Source: Solibacillus sp. FSL R5-0449
Lineage (GTDB): Bacteria > Bacillota > Bacilli > Bacillales_A > Planococcaceae
DNA length: 64,000 nucleotides
NCBI RefSeq assembly: GCF_037975215.1
Contig: NZ_CP150239.1
Span: forward strand, 2,580,001 to 2,644,000
Direction: 5' to 3'
Below the pieces are notes generated by a model. That model worked only from the letters and a program-made list of their open reading frames with translations. It was not told the DNA's origin and ran no database searches. Made by a program: the position numbers and the translations under genes. Below are positions 30,006-39,031 of the stretch, in pieces; position 1 is the stretch's first letter, and every line of letters starts with the position of its first letter.

Positions 30006-30908
30006 GTGGAATTAAGACAGTTACGTTACTTTGTAGAGGTGGCAGAACGAGAGCATATTTCGGAAGCAGCAGAGCATCTACACGTTGCCCAGTCTGCAAT
30101 CAGCAGGCAAATTGCCAACTTGGAAGAAGAACTCGGCACACCGCTTTTTGAACGAATTGGGCGTAACGTAAAGTTGACGCCGGTTGGGAAGATTTTTTTA
30201 GAACATTGTATTACCGCACTCAAGGGAATTGATTTTGCTGCAAAGCAGGTGGAAGAATATTTAGATCCGGCAAAAGGGACAATTAAAATTGGTTTCCCTA
30301 CAAGTTTAGCAAGCTATGTATTGCCGACTGTCATTTCCGCGTTTAAAAAAGAATATCCGGAAATTTCTTTCCATTTGCGTCAGGGCTCTTATAAGTATTT
30401 GATTGATGCAGTCAAAAATCGCGAGCTGAATTTAGCTTTGCTTGGACCATTGCCACCAAAGGACGAAGCAATCAATACAACCGTGCTGTTCAGCGAAAAT
30501 ATCCATGCTCTGTTGCCCGCAACACATTCACTCGCAAAAAAAGAGTCGATTAATCTTGTCGATTTGCGTAATGACCAATTTGTACTTTTTCCGGAAGGCT
30601 ATATTTTAAATAAAGTGGCTGTTGATGCATGCCGCTCTGTAGGCTTCATGCCAAATATTACTTCCGAGGGAGAAGATATGGATGCTTTAAAAGGGCTTGT
30701 GGCAGCCGGAATCGGTGTGACACTTTTACCGGAAAGTTCACTTTACGATTCAACACCGCGCATGACTGTAAAAGTGCCCATCGCAACGCCCAATATAAGA
30801 CGCACAGTTGGGATCATTGCACCAACATCAAGGGATCTTGCACCATCCGAAGAAGTATTCGTCAAATTTATATCCAATTTTTATTCACGGTTAACACGTT
30901 TCCAATAA
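30006..30908 (+). CDS. gltC: GltC, LysR-type activator of glutamate synthase
   Basis: A 300-aa LysR-family regulator. The N-terminal winged helix-turn-helix has ELRQLRYFVEVAEREHISEAAEHLHVAQSA. The effector-binding domain (about 90-295) includes KIGFPTSLASYVLPTVISAF and FVLFPEGYIL. It matches B. subtilis GltC strongly and in exact length if the GTG at 30006 is used. ATGs at 30003 and 29988 are alternatives, but the GGGGTGG site fits 30006 best. GltC activates the glutamate synthase genes when 2-oxoglutarate is high and represses its own gene. The divergent position supports this. Confidence 0.94.
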   Translation: MELRQLRYFVEVAEREHISEAAEHLHVAQSAISRQIANLEEELGTPLFERIGRNVKLTPVGKIFLEHCITALKGIDFAAKQVEEYLDPAKGTIKIGFPTSLASYVLPTVISAFKKEYPEISFHLRQGSYKYLIDAVKNRELNLALLGPLPPKDEAINTTVLFSENIHALLPATHSLAKKESINLVDLRNDQFVLFPEGYILNKVAVDACRSVGFMPNITSEGEDMDALKGLVAAGIGVTLLPESSLYDSTPRMTVKVPIATPNIRRTVGIIAPTSRDLAPSEEVFVKFISNFYSRLTRFQ

Positions 30909-30958
30909 TAGACTGGGACAGATAGATAAGGAGAAATCCCTTATTCATTTTAAGTCCA

Positions 30959-31001
30959 GAAAAAAACCATTTTCTCCCCGAAAGAGAGAAAATGGTTTTT
31001 T
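30959..31001. terminator. Bidirectional terminator between gltC and metQ
   Basis: AAAAAACCATTTTCTC pairs with GAGAAAATGGTTTTTT across a short loop. It is flanked by A and T runs between converging genes. Confidence 0.93.
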
Positions 31002-31014
31002 TATTATTTCTATT

Positions 31015-31821
31015 TTATTCGCCTGAAACAGGTACTACAGAGCCGCCCCACTCTTCAACGATAAAGTCCTGAACTTCTTTAGAGCGTAGTGCTTCTACTA
31101 ATGCTTTAATTTCTTTTGAATCTTCATCACCGGATTTCACTGCAATAATGTTCACATATGGTGATTCACTAGACTCGATTGCGATTGAATCTTCCAATGG
31201 GTTAATGCCGTTGTCGATTGCAAAGTTTGAGTTGATCAATACCGCATCGCCTTCTTCATTTTCGTACATTTGAACTAATAATTCAGCTGCAGTGTTTGCA
31301 TCGAATACGAAGTTTTTCGGATTATCTACAATGTCTTTTACTTCTGCTTTTGTTTTATCGATACCTTCTGCTAATGTGATTAAACCTTGTGCTTCAAGTA
31401 ATGAAAGCATACGACCGTGGTCTGCTACTGAATTAGAAAGTAAAATTGTTGCACCTTCAGGAAGCTCTTCTAAAGATGAATATTTTTTAGAGTAAACACC
31501 GATTGGTTCGATATGAATACCGCCAGCATTTGCAAAATCATAATCGAAATCTGCTTTTTGCGCTTCGAAGTATGGAATATGCTGGAAGTAGTTTGCATCC
31601 AGATCACCGTTATCTAAATCTTGGTTTGGAAGTACATAGTCTGTATATGTCTCGATTTCAAGCTCAATACCTTGCTCTTCTAAAATTGGTTTAACTTTTC
31701 CAAGGATAACTGCGTGTGGTGTATTTGAAGCACCAACAACTAATTTTTCATCTTCTCCTCCACATGCTGCTAAAGCAAGTACTGAAGCTCCTAAAATAAC
31801 GCTTGATAATAACTTTTTCAT
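31015..31821 (-). CDS. metQ: MetQ, methionine-binding lipoprotein
   Basis: A 268-aa NlpA-family substrate-binding lipoprotein of the MetNPQ importer. The signal peptide ends in the lipobox LAAC with Cys20 as the lipid-modified residue. The mature part has typical blocks (VVGASNTPHAVIL, NYFQHIPYFEAQ, ALVEALRSKEVQDFI). It is anchored on the outer face of the membrane and delivers methionine. It is the last gene of the metNPQ operon, with a bidirectional hairpin after it. Expression depends on the SAM riboswitch at the operon head. Confidence 0.95.
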   Translation of the reverse strand: MKKLLSSVILGASVLALAACGGEDEKLVVGASNTPHAVILGKVKPILEEQGIELEIETYTDYVLPNQDLDNGDLDANYFQHIPYFEAQKADFDYDFANAGGIHIEPIGVYSKKYSSLEELPEGATILLSNSVADHGRMLSLLEAQGLITLAEGIDKTKAEVKDIVDNPKNFVFDANTAAELLVQMYENEEGDAVLINSNFAIDNGINPLEDSIAIESSESPYVNIIAVKSGDEDSKEIKALVEALRSKEVQDFIVEEWGGSVVPVSGE

Positions 31822-31975
31822 CTGTTTTACCTACCCTTTTTTATTTTTTGTTCAGTTTATCGAAACCTTCTATATATTCTGATTTTTAACCTTACAGACG
31901 CGCACTTATTCAAAGTTTGCGCCTGTATTGTTTCGATGCACCAATATTTATAATTACGGCCTTAAAAGCCACTAA

Positions 31976-32644
31976 CTATCGTTTGTCCACTCTTGCTGTA
32001 ATGAAATCCCCAATATACTGGATGATGAATACGACAACTAAAATTAAAACTGTTGCCATTAAGGTTACATCTGTTCGGTTACGCTGGAAACCATCCAGGA
32101 ATGCCAGGTTACCTAAACCACCGGCACCGATAATGCCGGCCATTGCTGTATACCCTACTAAAGCGACAGCAGTAACTGTAATACCTGAAATTAATGCCGG
32201 TAAACTTTCCGGAATCAATACTTTACAAATAATCGTAGAAGTTTTCGCTCCCATTGAGCGGGCTGCTTCAATAACACCCTTATCAATTTCTCGTAACGCT
32301 ATTAATACCATGCGTGCATAAAACGGTGCTGCACCGATAATTAGCGCAGGTAATGCTGCATTGGCACCACGGATTGTTCCAAGTAAAAACTTTGTGAACG
32401 GAATTAATAAAATGATTAAGACGATAAATGGAATCGACCGGAAAATATTTACGAGTGATCCTGTTAAAAAGTGCACAATTTTATTAGCCCATAATTGATT
32501 GTCGCTCGTTAAAAATAGGACAATCCCAATCAGAATGCCGAGTATAAATGTAATGACTGTCGCAACAGCCGTCATATAAATGGTTTCATATGTTGCGTCG
32601 AGCATTTTACCCCAGTCGACGTTCGGAAATAATTGATTAAACAT
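31976..32644 (-). CDS. metP: MetP (MetI), methionine ABC permease
   Basis: A 222-aa permease with about five membrane helices and the ABC-permease coupling motif EAARSMGAKTSTIICKVLIPE near residue 135. Length and sequence agree with B. subtilis MetP. The start is the ATG at 32644, with GGAGGTGA six bases before it. A TTG two codons upstream opens the longest frame. The gene overlaps the end of metN by eight bases, so the two are probably translationally coupled. Confidence 0.95.
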   Translation of the reverse strand: MFNQLFPNVDWGKMLDATYETIYMTAVATVITFILGILIGIVLFLTSDNQLWANKIVHFLTGSLVNIFRSIPFIVLIILLIPFTKFLLGTIRGANAALPALIIGAAPFYARMVLIALREIDKGVIEAARSMGAKTSTIICKVLIPESLPALISGITVTAVALVGYTAMAGIIGAGGLGNLAFLDGFQRNRTDVTLMATVLILVVVFIIQYIGDFITARVDKR

Positions 32645-33665
32645 GCTCAATCACCTCCGTTTGAATTTCTTGCTTCGCTAAAAAGCTCAGTGCTTCCGCG
32701 ACTGCATTTGGTTCGCCATTGATATGAATAAACAATGTACCAAACGAACCGCCCGTTGTATTCGAGATTTTACCATGCACAATATTTACAACTACGTCAA
32801 ACTGCTTAATCATTTGCGAGATGACAGGCTGTTCTGTCGTAGCACCGGCAAATATTAATTTGGCGATTTTGCCTCCCGGATAGTTGGCAAAAATTTGTTC
32901 CAGTGATGCTTGTGTTTCCGGTGTTTCACCAGAAGCCTGTGATACGAAGTTTTTCGTAATGGGTGCTTGAGGATGCTGGAACACTTGCAATACATCGCCC
33001 TGTTCCACTACTTTTCCGGCTTCCATCACCGCTACTCTGTTACAGATTTTGCGGATAACATGCATTTCATGTGTAATGAGTACAATTGTAAGTCCGATGT
33101 TTTTATTAATATCGAGCAGTAGTTCCAAAATCGAATCCGTTGTTTCCGGATCAAGCGCTGATGTCGCTTCATCACATAAAAGCACTTCCGGATTGTTTGC
33201 CAACGCTCGGGCAATGCCGACACGCTGCTTTTGCCCTCCTGACAATTGAGAAGGATACGCTTTCCCTCTTCCTTTTAAACCAACGAGTTCAATCAGCTCT
33301 TCTACTCGCTTTTCACGATCAGCTTTTGAAACACCCGCAATTTCAAGTGGAAATGCGATGTTTTCTTCAACGGTACGTGACCAAAGCAGGTTGAAATGCT
33401 GGAAAATCATACTGATTTTTTGGCGTGCTTCTCGTAATTTTGCCCCGGAAGCTTTCGCGATATCCTGGCCACCTACAATGACAGAACCTGTTGTCGGCTT
33501 TTCCAAACCGTTCAGCAGGCGGATCATTGTACTTTTGCCGGCACCACTGTAGCCGATAATACCGTATATTTCTCCCTTGTTAATCGATAAGCTTACATTA
33601 TCAACCGCTGTAAGTTTACCGTTTTTCGTGTTATACACTTTAGTAATATTTTGTATATCAATCAT
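32637..33665 (-). CDS. metN: MetN, methionine ABC ATPase
   Basis: A 342-aa ATPase energising the methionine importer. Walker A is GYSGAGKST near residue 38, the signature is LSGGQKQRVGIARAL near residue 140, Walker B is VLLCDEATSALD near residue 160, and the switch is THEMHVI near residue 197. The C-terminal NIL domain (about 265-340) binds methionine and gives trans-inhibition in relatives. AAGGAG precedes the ATG. The gene follows the SAM-I riboswitch and leads the operon. Confidence 0.96.
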   Translation of the reverse strand: MIDIQNITKVYNTKNGKLTAVDNVSLSINKGEIYGIIGYSGAGKSTMIRLLNGLEKPTTGSVIVGGQDIAKASGAKLREARQKISMIFQHFNLLWSRTVEENIAFPLEIAGVSKADREKRVEELIELVGLKGRGKAYPSQLSGGQKQRVGIARALANNPEVLLCDEATSALDPETTDSILELLLDINKNIGLTIVLITHEMHVIRKICNRVAVMEAGKVVEQGDVLQVFQHPQAPITKNFVSQASGETPETQASLEQIFANYPGGKIAKLIFAGATTEQPVISQMIKQFDVVVNIVHGKISNTTGGSFGTLFIHINGEPNAVAEALSFLAKQEIQTEVIEHV

Positions 33666-33753
33666 CGGTTGTACTCCTTCTAAATTGAAATAACCTTCCT
33701 GCTATTTCAAAATCATGTTCATTTTTCATCCAAAACATCCGTTGAATGAAAAA

Positions 33754-33916
33754 AACCTTTCTACCATGACAAGTAGAAAGGTTTCACATACATTTATACG
33801 GTAAACCGTTCTCTCATCTTTCAAAGTTTAAACTTTGTGTGAATTGGCACCTTTGCGTAAACGCTGGTTGCCGGGTTTCATAGGGCACTTCCCTCCACCT
33901 CTCTATATAAGAGTAA
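33754..33916 (-). ncRNA. SAM-I riboswitch (S-box) with terminator
   Basis: On the minus strand the canonical S-box segments appear in order: AGAGGTGGAGGGA, CCCTATGAAACCCGGCAACC, GGTGCCAATTC and GATGAGAGAA, with a P1 pairing CTCTTAT / ATGAGAG. A hairpin follows (AAACCTTTCTAC / GTAGAAAGGTTT, 33756-33784) with a T run. High S-adenosylmethionine should stabilise the aptamer and allow termination, turning metNPQ off. The rest of the 310-bp gap is leader and a short AT-rich stretch. Confidence 0.96.
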
Positions 33917-33974
33917 CGTTATTAAGTTTTATTATTATGAATGTTACTTTATCACGATAAAGAGACTTCGTCAA

Positions 33975-34277
33975 TTACTTTTTTAATATTTCATACAGAA
34001 ACGGTACGGATTTAAATGCGTAAATTTTATTCGTTAGTTCTCCCTTATCCGAAACGATTAAACAAGGTACACTTTCAATTTTCAATTCATATGGTAAATC
34101 TCCTAAATAATTGATATTTGCCATACCAAGCGGGAGATCTGGGAGTAATTTCTCAATTACATCCAACATTTTTTCCGATACTTCACATGTGCCGCACATC
34201 GGCGTATATAAGAAAAACGCTGTCTGATCATGCTGTTGTACGTTCTGTTCCCACTGCTGTTTCGTCCATTGTTCCAT
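33975..34277 (-). CDS. yusE: Thioredoxin-like protein (YusE-like)
   Basis: A 100-aa thioredoxin-fold protein with the redox motif MCGTC near residue 28 (YTPMCGTCEVSEKML) and a cis-Pro segment ESVPCLIV near residue 69, followed there by an extra Cys. Position and size fit B. subtilis YusE, encoded between the metNPQ genes and yusF/gcvH. AAGGATG precedes the ATG. It lies eight bp downstream of yusF and is probably co-transcribed with it. Its redox partner is unknown. Confidence 0.85.
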   Translation of the reverse strand: MEQWTKQQWEQNVQQHDQTAFFLYTPMCGTCEVSEKMLDVIEKLLPDLPLGMANINYLGDLPYELKIESVPCLIVSDKGELTNKIYAFKSVPFLYEILKK

Positions 34278-34284
34278 TATACTG

Positions 34285-34611
34285 TCATCCTTCGTTTACT
34301 ATAAATTTTGCTTGTAGTAACATATCCCTTAAGATTTTAGTAGGTGTTTTTTCTACTTCCACATATTCGTGAGGTATGATAAGCTGTGTCGCTTCGGGAT
34401 ATGCACGGTTCATCAGTTTACGTAACTTTTCACCGTTTTTATCTGCATCAAACATAGTCGTAATTTCATCTTGCTCATATTCATCCAATAAATCAATTAA
34501 ATTGACTTCACTTATTGTGCCATTCGTGCAAAGTATCGTCACGTCTTCCGCTAATATCGGAAGTATTCTCAGTTTATCGGCACGTCCTTCAACAACGATG
34601 CATTTTCCCAT
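34285..34611 (-). CDS. yusF: Toprim-domain protein YusF
   Basis: A 108-aa protein made of a single Toprim domain. The N-terminal glutamate motif is KCIVVEGRADK. The DxD-type motif is TMFDADKNG near residue 70. Small stand-alone Toprim proteins resemble the RNase M5/primase catalytic core and need Mg2+. The exact substrate here is unknown. The start is the ATG at 34611, with GGAAG eight bases before it. A longer frame upstream crosses the gcvH terminator and is unlikely. It matches B. subtilis YusF in position. Confidence 0.87.
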   Translation of the reverse strand: MGKCIVVEGRADKLRILPILAEDVTILCTNGTISEVNLIDLLDEYEQDEITTMFDADKNGEKLRKLMNRAYPEATQLIIPHEYVEVEKTPTKILRDMLLQAKFIVNEG

Positions 34612-34660
34612 AGTACACGCTTCCTTCCATCCATCACCTTTATATATAGAATAACAAAAA

Positions 34661-34695
34661 AACACTAAAACCTTTAATTAGAAGGCTTTAGTGTT
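34661..34695 (-). terminator. Terminator after gcvH
   Basis: The stem aacactaaaacctt / aaggctttagtgtt is followed on the minus strand by a T run. It ends the gcvH transcript before yusF. Confidence 0.88.
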
Positions 34696-34713
34696 TGGTC
34701 TTATTGTTTAATC

Positions 34714-35094
34714 TTATTGTTCGATTAATGCAGTGTAAGCGTCTGCGTCTAATAATTCTTCAACTTCTGCTTCACTTGTTAACTCAACAGTAACCATCCA
34801 TGCATTACCGTATGGTGATTCATTTACATATTCAGGATTGTCCAGTAATTCTTCGTTGATTGCAACAACTTTACCAGAAAGTGGTGCATATAGTTCAGAA
34901 ACTGTTTTTACAGATTCTACACTACCGAAAGGCTGATCCTTTGAAATTTCATCGCCTACTTCAGGTAACTCTACGAATACGATATCGCCTAATTCAGATT
35001 GTGCGAAATCCGTAATACCGATTGTCGCTTTACCGTCTTCAATTTTTACCCACTCATGCTCTTTTGAATAACGTAATTCTTTTGGTGTGCTCAT
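34714..35094 (-). CDS. gcvH: Glycine cleavage system H protein
   Basis: A 126-aa lipoyl carrier protein. The lipoylated lysine is K63 in the classic ESVKTVSE turn. The rest follows the family from [10 protein letters not shown] to the final [17 protein letters not shown]. GcvH shuttles the aminomethyl group between glycine decarboxylase and GcvT. In Bacillus it is also the entry point for lipoate transfer to 2-oxoacid dehydrogenases, which links it to lipA at 11765. The other gcv genes are not in the window. GGAGG precedes the ATG. Confidence 0.97.
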   Translation of the reverse strand: MSTPKELRYSKEHEWVKIEDGKATIGITDFAQSELGDIVFVELPEVGDEISKDQPFGSVESVKTVSELYAPLSGKVVAINEELLDNPEYVNESPYGNAWMVTVELTSEAEVEELLDADAYTALIEQ

Positions 35095-35174
35095 TTGAAA
35101 ACCTCCATGTTATATGTAGTACATTCAAGTTCATTTTGCCATATTTCGTTCGGAAATACAATGTGAATAACTGT

Positions 35175-35531
35175 TTATTTCCAAGTTTCTAAGAAGTCAG
35201 ACTCCTTAAATCCTAAAGTTAATTTTTTTCCATCTGTAACGATCGGTCGCTTAATTAACATACCATCCGATGCTAATAGCTCTAATTGCTCATCTTCGGA
35301 CATTGTCGGTAGTTTATCTTTTAGGCCTAACTCACGATATTTCATACCTGAAGTATTAAAGAATTTCTTCAACGGTACACCGCTTGCTTCGTAAATGGCT
35401 TTAAGTTCTTCTTTCGATGGTGTCTGTTCTACAATATGAATATTTTCATAGTCCACACCTTGCTCATCTAGCCATTTTTGCGCTTTTTTACAAGTTGTAC
35501 ATTTTGGATATTGGATGAATTTTATTGTCAT
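35175..35531 (-). CDS. yusI: ArsC/Spx-family protein YusI
   Basis: A 118-aa member of the ArsC-like (Spx/MgsR/YusI) thioredoxin-fold family, equal in length to B. subtilis YusI. The N-terminal motif YPKCTTCKKAQKWL holds a CxxC pair. Arsenate reductase activity is not implied, because the family includes transcription regulators and proteins of unknown role. LIKRPIVTDG is the usual cis-Pro region. I chose the ATG at 35531, preceded by AAGGAG. The upstream DNA carries the motif array at 35623-35793. The gene order yusI-gcvH is as in B. subtilis. Confidence 0.88.
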   Translation of the reverse strand: MTIKFIQYPKCTTCKKAQKWLDEQGVDYENIHIVEQTPSKEELKAIYEASGVPLKKFFNTSGMKYRELGLKDKLPTMSEDEQLELLASDGMLIKRPIVTDGKKLTLGFKESDFLETWK

Positions 35532-35622
35532 GTAAGTACTCCTTTTTGCCCTGGATTTTCCTATATTGTAACGGATATAGAAGGACAAATCAAAAATGTG
35601 TTCGCATGATCGGAGCGGTTTT

Positions 35623-35793
35623 TATTAGAAGATGTATGAAAATATTAGAACATGCCGGACTTATATTAGAAGAACGGTTTCACTTATTTGAACCTTTGCG
35701 TGACATATTAGAAAATATAGTACTTATATTAGAAGTTCCAATATATATTAGAACTTCTGAAATTATATTGGAACATTTTACGATTTATTAGAA
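35623..35793 (+). repeat. Nine-copy array of a TATTAGAA motif at about 21-bp spacing
   Basis: TATTAGAA or one-base variants start at 35623, 35643, 35664, 35685, 35706, 35727, 35746, 35766 and 35786. The spacings are 20, 21, 21, 21, 21, 19, 20 and 20 bp. Seven copies are exact, one is TATTTGAA and one is TATTGGAA. The DNA between copies is mostly unrelated. The array fills the gap between yusI and the fadE terminator. From 35532 to 35622 I see nothing further. Confidence 0.85.
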
Positions 35794-35805
35794 AACGATA
35801 GAAAA

Positions 35806-35831
35806 ATCGGGTGCACTTTCATGCACCCGAT
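35806..35831 (-). terminator. Terminator of the fad operon
   Basis: The perfect stem atcgggtgca / tgcacccgat with a six-base loop, followed by a T-rich stretch on the minus strand, lies 12 bp after the fadE stop. Confidence 0.9.
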
Positions 35832-35842
35832 GACAGTCTTTA

Positions 35843-37627
35843 TTAAACTACATACTTTTCTGCTTCGATTAGTTTCGCTGCAGCTACACGTTTTTTCGGA
35901 ATTAAGTTGTAAGGGTTGTTGCGCGTTAATTTACGTAATGCTGATAAAATCATACGTGCATCGTCACCTTCAACTGAAGCGATTAATGTTTCTTTTGCTT
36001 CTTTTTCGATTTCTGCGAATGCTTCCTGACAGAAAATTTGAGTGTAAAGAATTTTTTGTGCTGCTTTTTCTTCACCGTCACGCTCGATAGCTTTTTGTGT
36101 ACGGATTACTGCAGATTCCATTGCGTATAATTGGTTTGCAATGTTTGCGATATTAACTAACAGCTCTTGCTCTGCATCCAGTTTTGCACCGTAGCGTTGT
36201 GCTGCTGCACCTGCTGCAAGTACTGCGATCTTCTTAGCATTTTTCACTAAGTATTTCTCTTGCTCTAATGCACCTTGACCGATTTCTTCAGGCATAAGCA
36301 TTAATAGCTCGTTTTGAAGTTCTTGTGCTACTTGTAATAGTGGTAACTCACCTTTTAATGCTTTTTTCATGAATGTGCCTGGTACGATCATACGGTTAAT
36401 TTCGTTTGTACCTTCAAAAATACGGTTAATACGAGAGTCGCGGTAGATGCGTTCTACTTCGTACTCAGCCATAAAGCCGTAACCACCGTGTAACTGAACC
36501 GCTTCATCCGCTACGAAATCCAATGTTTCAGAACCGAATACTTTTGCGATTGAGCACTCAATTGCATATTCAGCGATTGCTGCTGCAATTGATTTGCCGT
36601 CTTTTTGCTCTTCGTCAGATAACTGGCTTAAGCGGTCTTCGAAGTAACCAACTGTACGGTAGTTTAACGATTCAGATGCATAAATGTGAGAAGCCATTGA
36701 TGCGATCTTTTCTTTTGTTAAGTTGAAGTCCGATAATTTTGTTTTGAATTGCTGACGTTGGTTTGTATAAGCAACTGCTAATTCAAATGCACGTTTAGAT
36801 GCACCTACAGTACCTACTCCTAATTTATAACGTCCGATATTTAAAATGTTGAACGCGATAATATGACCGCGGCCTACTTCACCTAGTAAGTTTTCTACAG
36901 GTACTTCTGCGTCTTCCAAAATTAATGTACGAGTTGAAGATGATTTAATCCCCATTTTCTTCTCTTCAGGACCTACAGAAACACCTGGGAATGAACGCTC
37001 AACGATGAATGCTGTAAATTTATCGCCATCGATTTTCGCGTATACAACGAATACATCTGCAAAGCCTGCATTTGTAATCCATTGTTTTTCACCATTTAAT
37101 ACGTAATGTGTTCCTGCTTCATTTAACTTAGCAGTTGTTTTAGCACCTAATGCATCCGAACCTGAACCTGGCTCTGTTAATGCATATGCTGCGATTAAAG
37201 CGCCTGAAGCCAACTTCGGTAGGTACTTCGTTTTTTGCTCATGGTTACCGAATAATACGATTGGTAATGAACCGATCCCTACATGGGCACCGTGCGTGAT
37301 TGAGAAACCGCCAGCCGGTGACATTTTTTCTGCGATTAATGCAGAAGAAATTTTATCTAAGCCTAAGCCTTCGTATTCTTCAGGAACGTCAGCTGCTAAT
37401 AAACCTAAATCCCCTGCTGTTTTTAATAGACGTACAGAGTGATCGAACTCATGGTGCTCTAAGTTTTCAACTACTGGTAATACTTCGTTTGTTACGTATT
37501 CCTGTGTTGTTTGAGCAATCATTTTTTGCTCGTCTGTGAAATCTTCCGGTGTAATTACTCGGTTAATATCCACGTCCTCGATTAAAAAGCCGCCGCCCTT
37601 AATAATGCTGTTTGTTGTTTGTGCCAT
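35843..37627 (-). CDS. fadE: FadE, acyl-CoA dehydrogenase
   Basis: A 594-aa flavoprotein that makes trans-2-enoyl-CoA in the first step of fatty-acid beta-oxidation. The acyl-CoA dehydrogenase core (about 30-420) has YALTEPGSGSDA, ITNAGFADVFVV and the C-terminal core motif QLHGGYGFMAEYEVERIYRD, followed by FEGTNEINR. A C-terminal extension of about 170 residues is typical of this long Bacillus type. The length equals B. subtilis FadE (YusJ) when started at the ATG at 37627, which has GGGAGG eight bases upstream. It is the last gene of fadN-fadA-fadE. Confidence 0.95.
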   Translation of the reverse strand: MAQTTNSIIKGGGFLIEDVDINRVITPEDFTDEQKMIAQTTQEYVTNEVLPVVENLEHHEFDHSVRLLKTAGDLGLLAADVPEEYEGLGLDKISSALIAEKMSPAGGFSITHGAHVGIGSLPIVLFGNHEQKTKYLPKLASGALIAAYALTEPGSGSDALGAKTTAKLNEAGTHYVLNGEKQWITNAGFADVFVVYAKIDGDKFTAFIVERSFPGVSVGPEEKKMGIKSSSTRTLILEDAEVPVENLLGEVGRGHIIAFNILNIGRYKLGVGTVGASKRAFELAVAYTNQRQQFKTKLSDFNLTKEKIASMASHIYASESLNYRTVGYFEDRLSQLSDEEQKDGKSIAAAIAEYAIECSIAKVFGSETLDFVADEAVQLHGGYGFMAEYEVERIYRDSRINRIFEGTNEINRMIVPGTFMKKALKGELPLLQVAQELQNELLMLMPEEIGQGALEQEKYLVKNAKKIAVLAAGAAAQRYGAKLDAEQELLVNIANIANQLYAMESAVIRTQKAIERDGEEKAAQKILYTQIFCQEAFAEIEKEAKETLIASVEGDDARMILSALRKLTRNNPYNLIPKKRVAAAKLIEAEKYVV

Positions 37628-37684
37628 TATAAATTCCTCCCTAGTTTCCTTTGTGATTTTTATTGTATTTATTTCCCCAGACAA

Positions 37685-38857
37685 TTAAAGAACTTCAAAT
37701 ACCCCTGCTGCGCCCATTCCGCCGCCGATACACATTGTTACGACACCGTATTTACCGCCGCGGCGTTTTAATTCATTGATCAGCTTCACTGTTAAAATTG
37801 CACCTGTTGCACCAAGTGGGTGACCTAATGCGATTGCCCCTCCGTTAACATTCACTTTCTCCATATCAATACCTAGTTCACGAACTACTTGAATGGATTG
37901 TGATGCAAATGCTTCGTTAATCTCCCATAGGTCTACCTGATCTTGTGTAATCCCTGCAATTTCAAGTGCTTTCGGTACTGCTACGATTGGTCCGATACCC
38001 ATTACTTCCGGTGGAACTCCGCCGACAGCAAATCCTAGGAATTTCGCTAGTGGCTGCATGCCTTGTTTCTCTGCTTCTTCACGGTCCATTACTAGTACTG
38101 CTGCTGCACCGTCCGAAGTTTGAGAAGCATTCCCTGCTGTTACGGAACCTTTAACATTGAATGCTGGACGTAATTTTGCCAACGTTTCTACCGATGTACC
38201 TGGACGAACCCCTTCATCTGTATCAAAGATCGTCACTTTTTCTTTTAACTGGTTGTTTTCATCGACATAATATTCCGTCACTTCAACCGGAACGATTTCG
38301 TCTTTGAATTTGCCTTCTTTAATCGCTTTTTCAGCTAACTCGTGTGAACGTACTGCAAATGCATCCTGCTCTTCACGTGTTACATTGTAACGATTTGCTA
38401 CCTCTTCAGCTGTGTGACCCATACCGATATAGTATTGTGGTGCATCTTCAGCAATTTTCGGGTTTAGACGAACTGTATTACCAGTCATCGGAATCATACT
38501 CATCGATTCTGTACCACCTGCAACGATTGCTTTTGCATGGCCAAGCATAATACGCTCTGCAGCATAGGCAATTGTTTGTAGCCCTGATGAACAGAAACGG
38601 TTCACTGTTAATGCCGGTGTTTCATCCGGTAACCCTGCCAATGCCCCAACTAAGCGGGCAACGTTCATCCCTTGTTCTGCTTCTGGCATTGCACATCCCA
38701 TAATTAAATCATCAACCGGACCTTCATAGCCCGCGCGCTTTAATGCTTCTTTTACTACTACTGCACCAAAATCATCTGGACGAGTGTTCGCAAGTGATCC
38801 TTTTTTCGCACGTCCGATTGGTGTTCGTGCTCCTGCAACGATAACGGCTTCACGCAT
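37685..38857 (-). CDS. fadA: FadA, acetyl-CoA C-acyltransferase (3-ketoacyl-CoA thiolase)
   Basis: A 390-aa thiolase that cleaves 3-ketoacyl-CoA with CoA in the last step of beta-oxidation. The nucleophile Cys89 is in [11 protein letters not shown]. The His motif is [15 protein letters not shown] near residue 346. The second catalytic Cys is in [13 protein letters not shown] near the C-terminus. AAGGGGG precedes the ATG. It lies between fadN and fadE, with a short hairpin repeat element in the leader (38935-38993). Confidence 0.96.
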   Translation of the reverse strand: MREAVIVAGARTPIGRAKKGSLANTRPDDFGAVVVKEALKRAGYEGPVDDLIMGCAMPEAEQGMNVARLVGALAGLPDETPALTVNRFCSSGLQTIAYAAERIMLGHAKAIVAGGTESMSMIPMTGNTVRLNPKIAEDAPQYYIGMGHTAEEVANRYNVTREEQDAFAVRSHELAEKAIKEGKFKDEIVPVEVTEYYVDENNQLKEKVTIFDTDEGVRPGTSVETLAKLRPAFNVKGSVTAGNASQTSDGAAAVLVMDREEAEKQGMQPLAKFLGFAVGGVPPEVMGIGPIVAVPKALEIAGITQDQVDLWEINEAFASQSIQVVRELGIDMEKVNVNGGAIALGHPLGATGAILTVKLINELKRRGGKYGVVTMCIGGGMGAAGVFEVL

Positions 38858-38934
38858 AATGATGTTTCCCCCTTGTGATTAGCCAGCAAGTAAACTCGTA
38901 AGCTAGTTGCCGGCAAAATATTCTAGACATACCC

Positions 38935-38993
38935 GTTGATTTCCATTTCGGCGAACGCTTTCCCCAGGAGTCGTCGCCTACATTCCAATCAAC
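38935..38993 (-). repeat. Dispersed hairpin repeat element, copy B (short form)
   Basis: It is bounded by GTTGATTTCCATT and CATTCCAATCAAC, whose outer seven bases are perfectly inverted. The interior (gaacgctttcc, aggagtcgtcgcc) matches conserved parts of copies A and C but is reduced to about 60 bp and lacks the terminator hairpin. It lies in the 174-bp gap between fadN and fadA, in the same orientation relative to transcription as the others. Confidence 0.75.
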
Positions 38994-39031
38994 TAAATGT
39001 GTATTTAAAATGCCTTACTCATCAATCATTT

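Noticed and set aside
35175-35531. Arsenate reductase
   Set aside because: It is an ArsC-fold protein of the YusI group with a CxxC motif. No arsenic-resistance genes are nearby, so the enzyme name would be misleading.
35525-35791. Open frame on the plus strand through the TATTAGAA array, giving a heptad-like Ile-Leu-Glu repeat protein
   Set aside because: The 7-residue repeat is a by-product of the 21-bp DNA period. There is no ribosome site at its ATG, the frame opens inside the yusI start region on the opposite strand, and two spacings of 19-20 bp break the frame relation of the cores.
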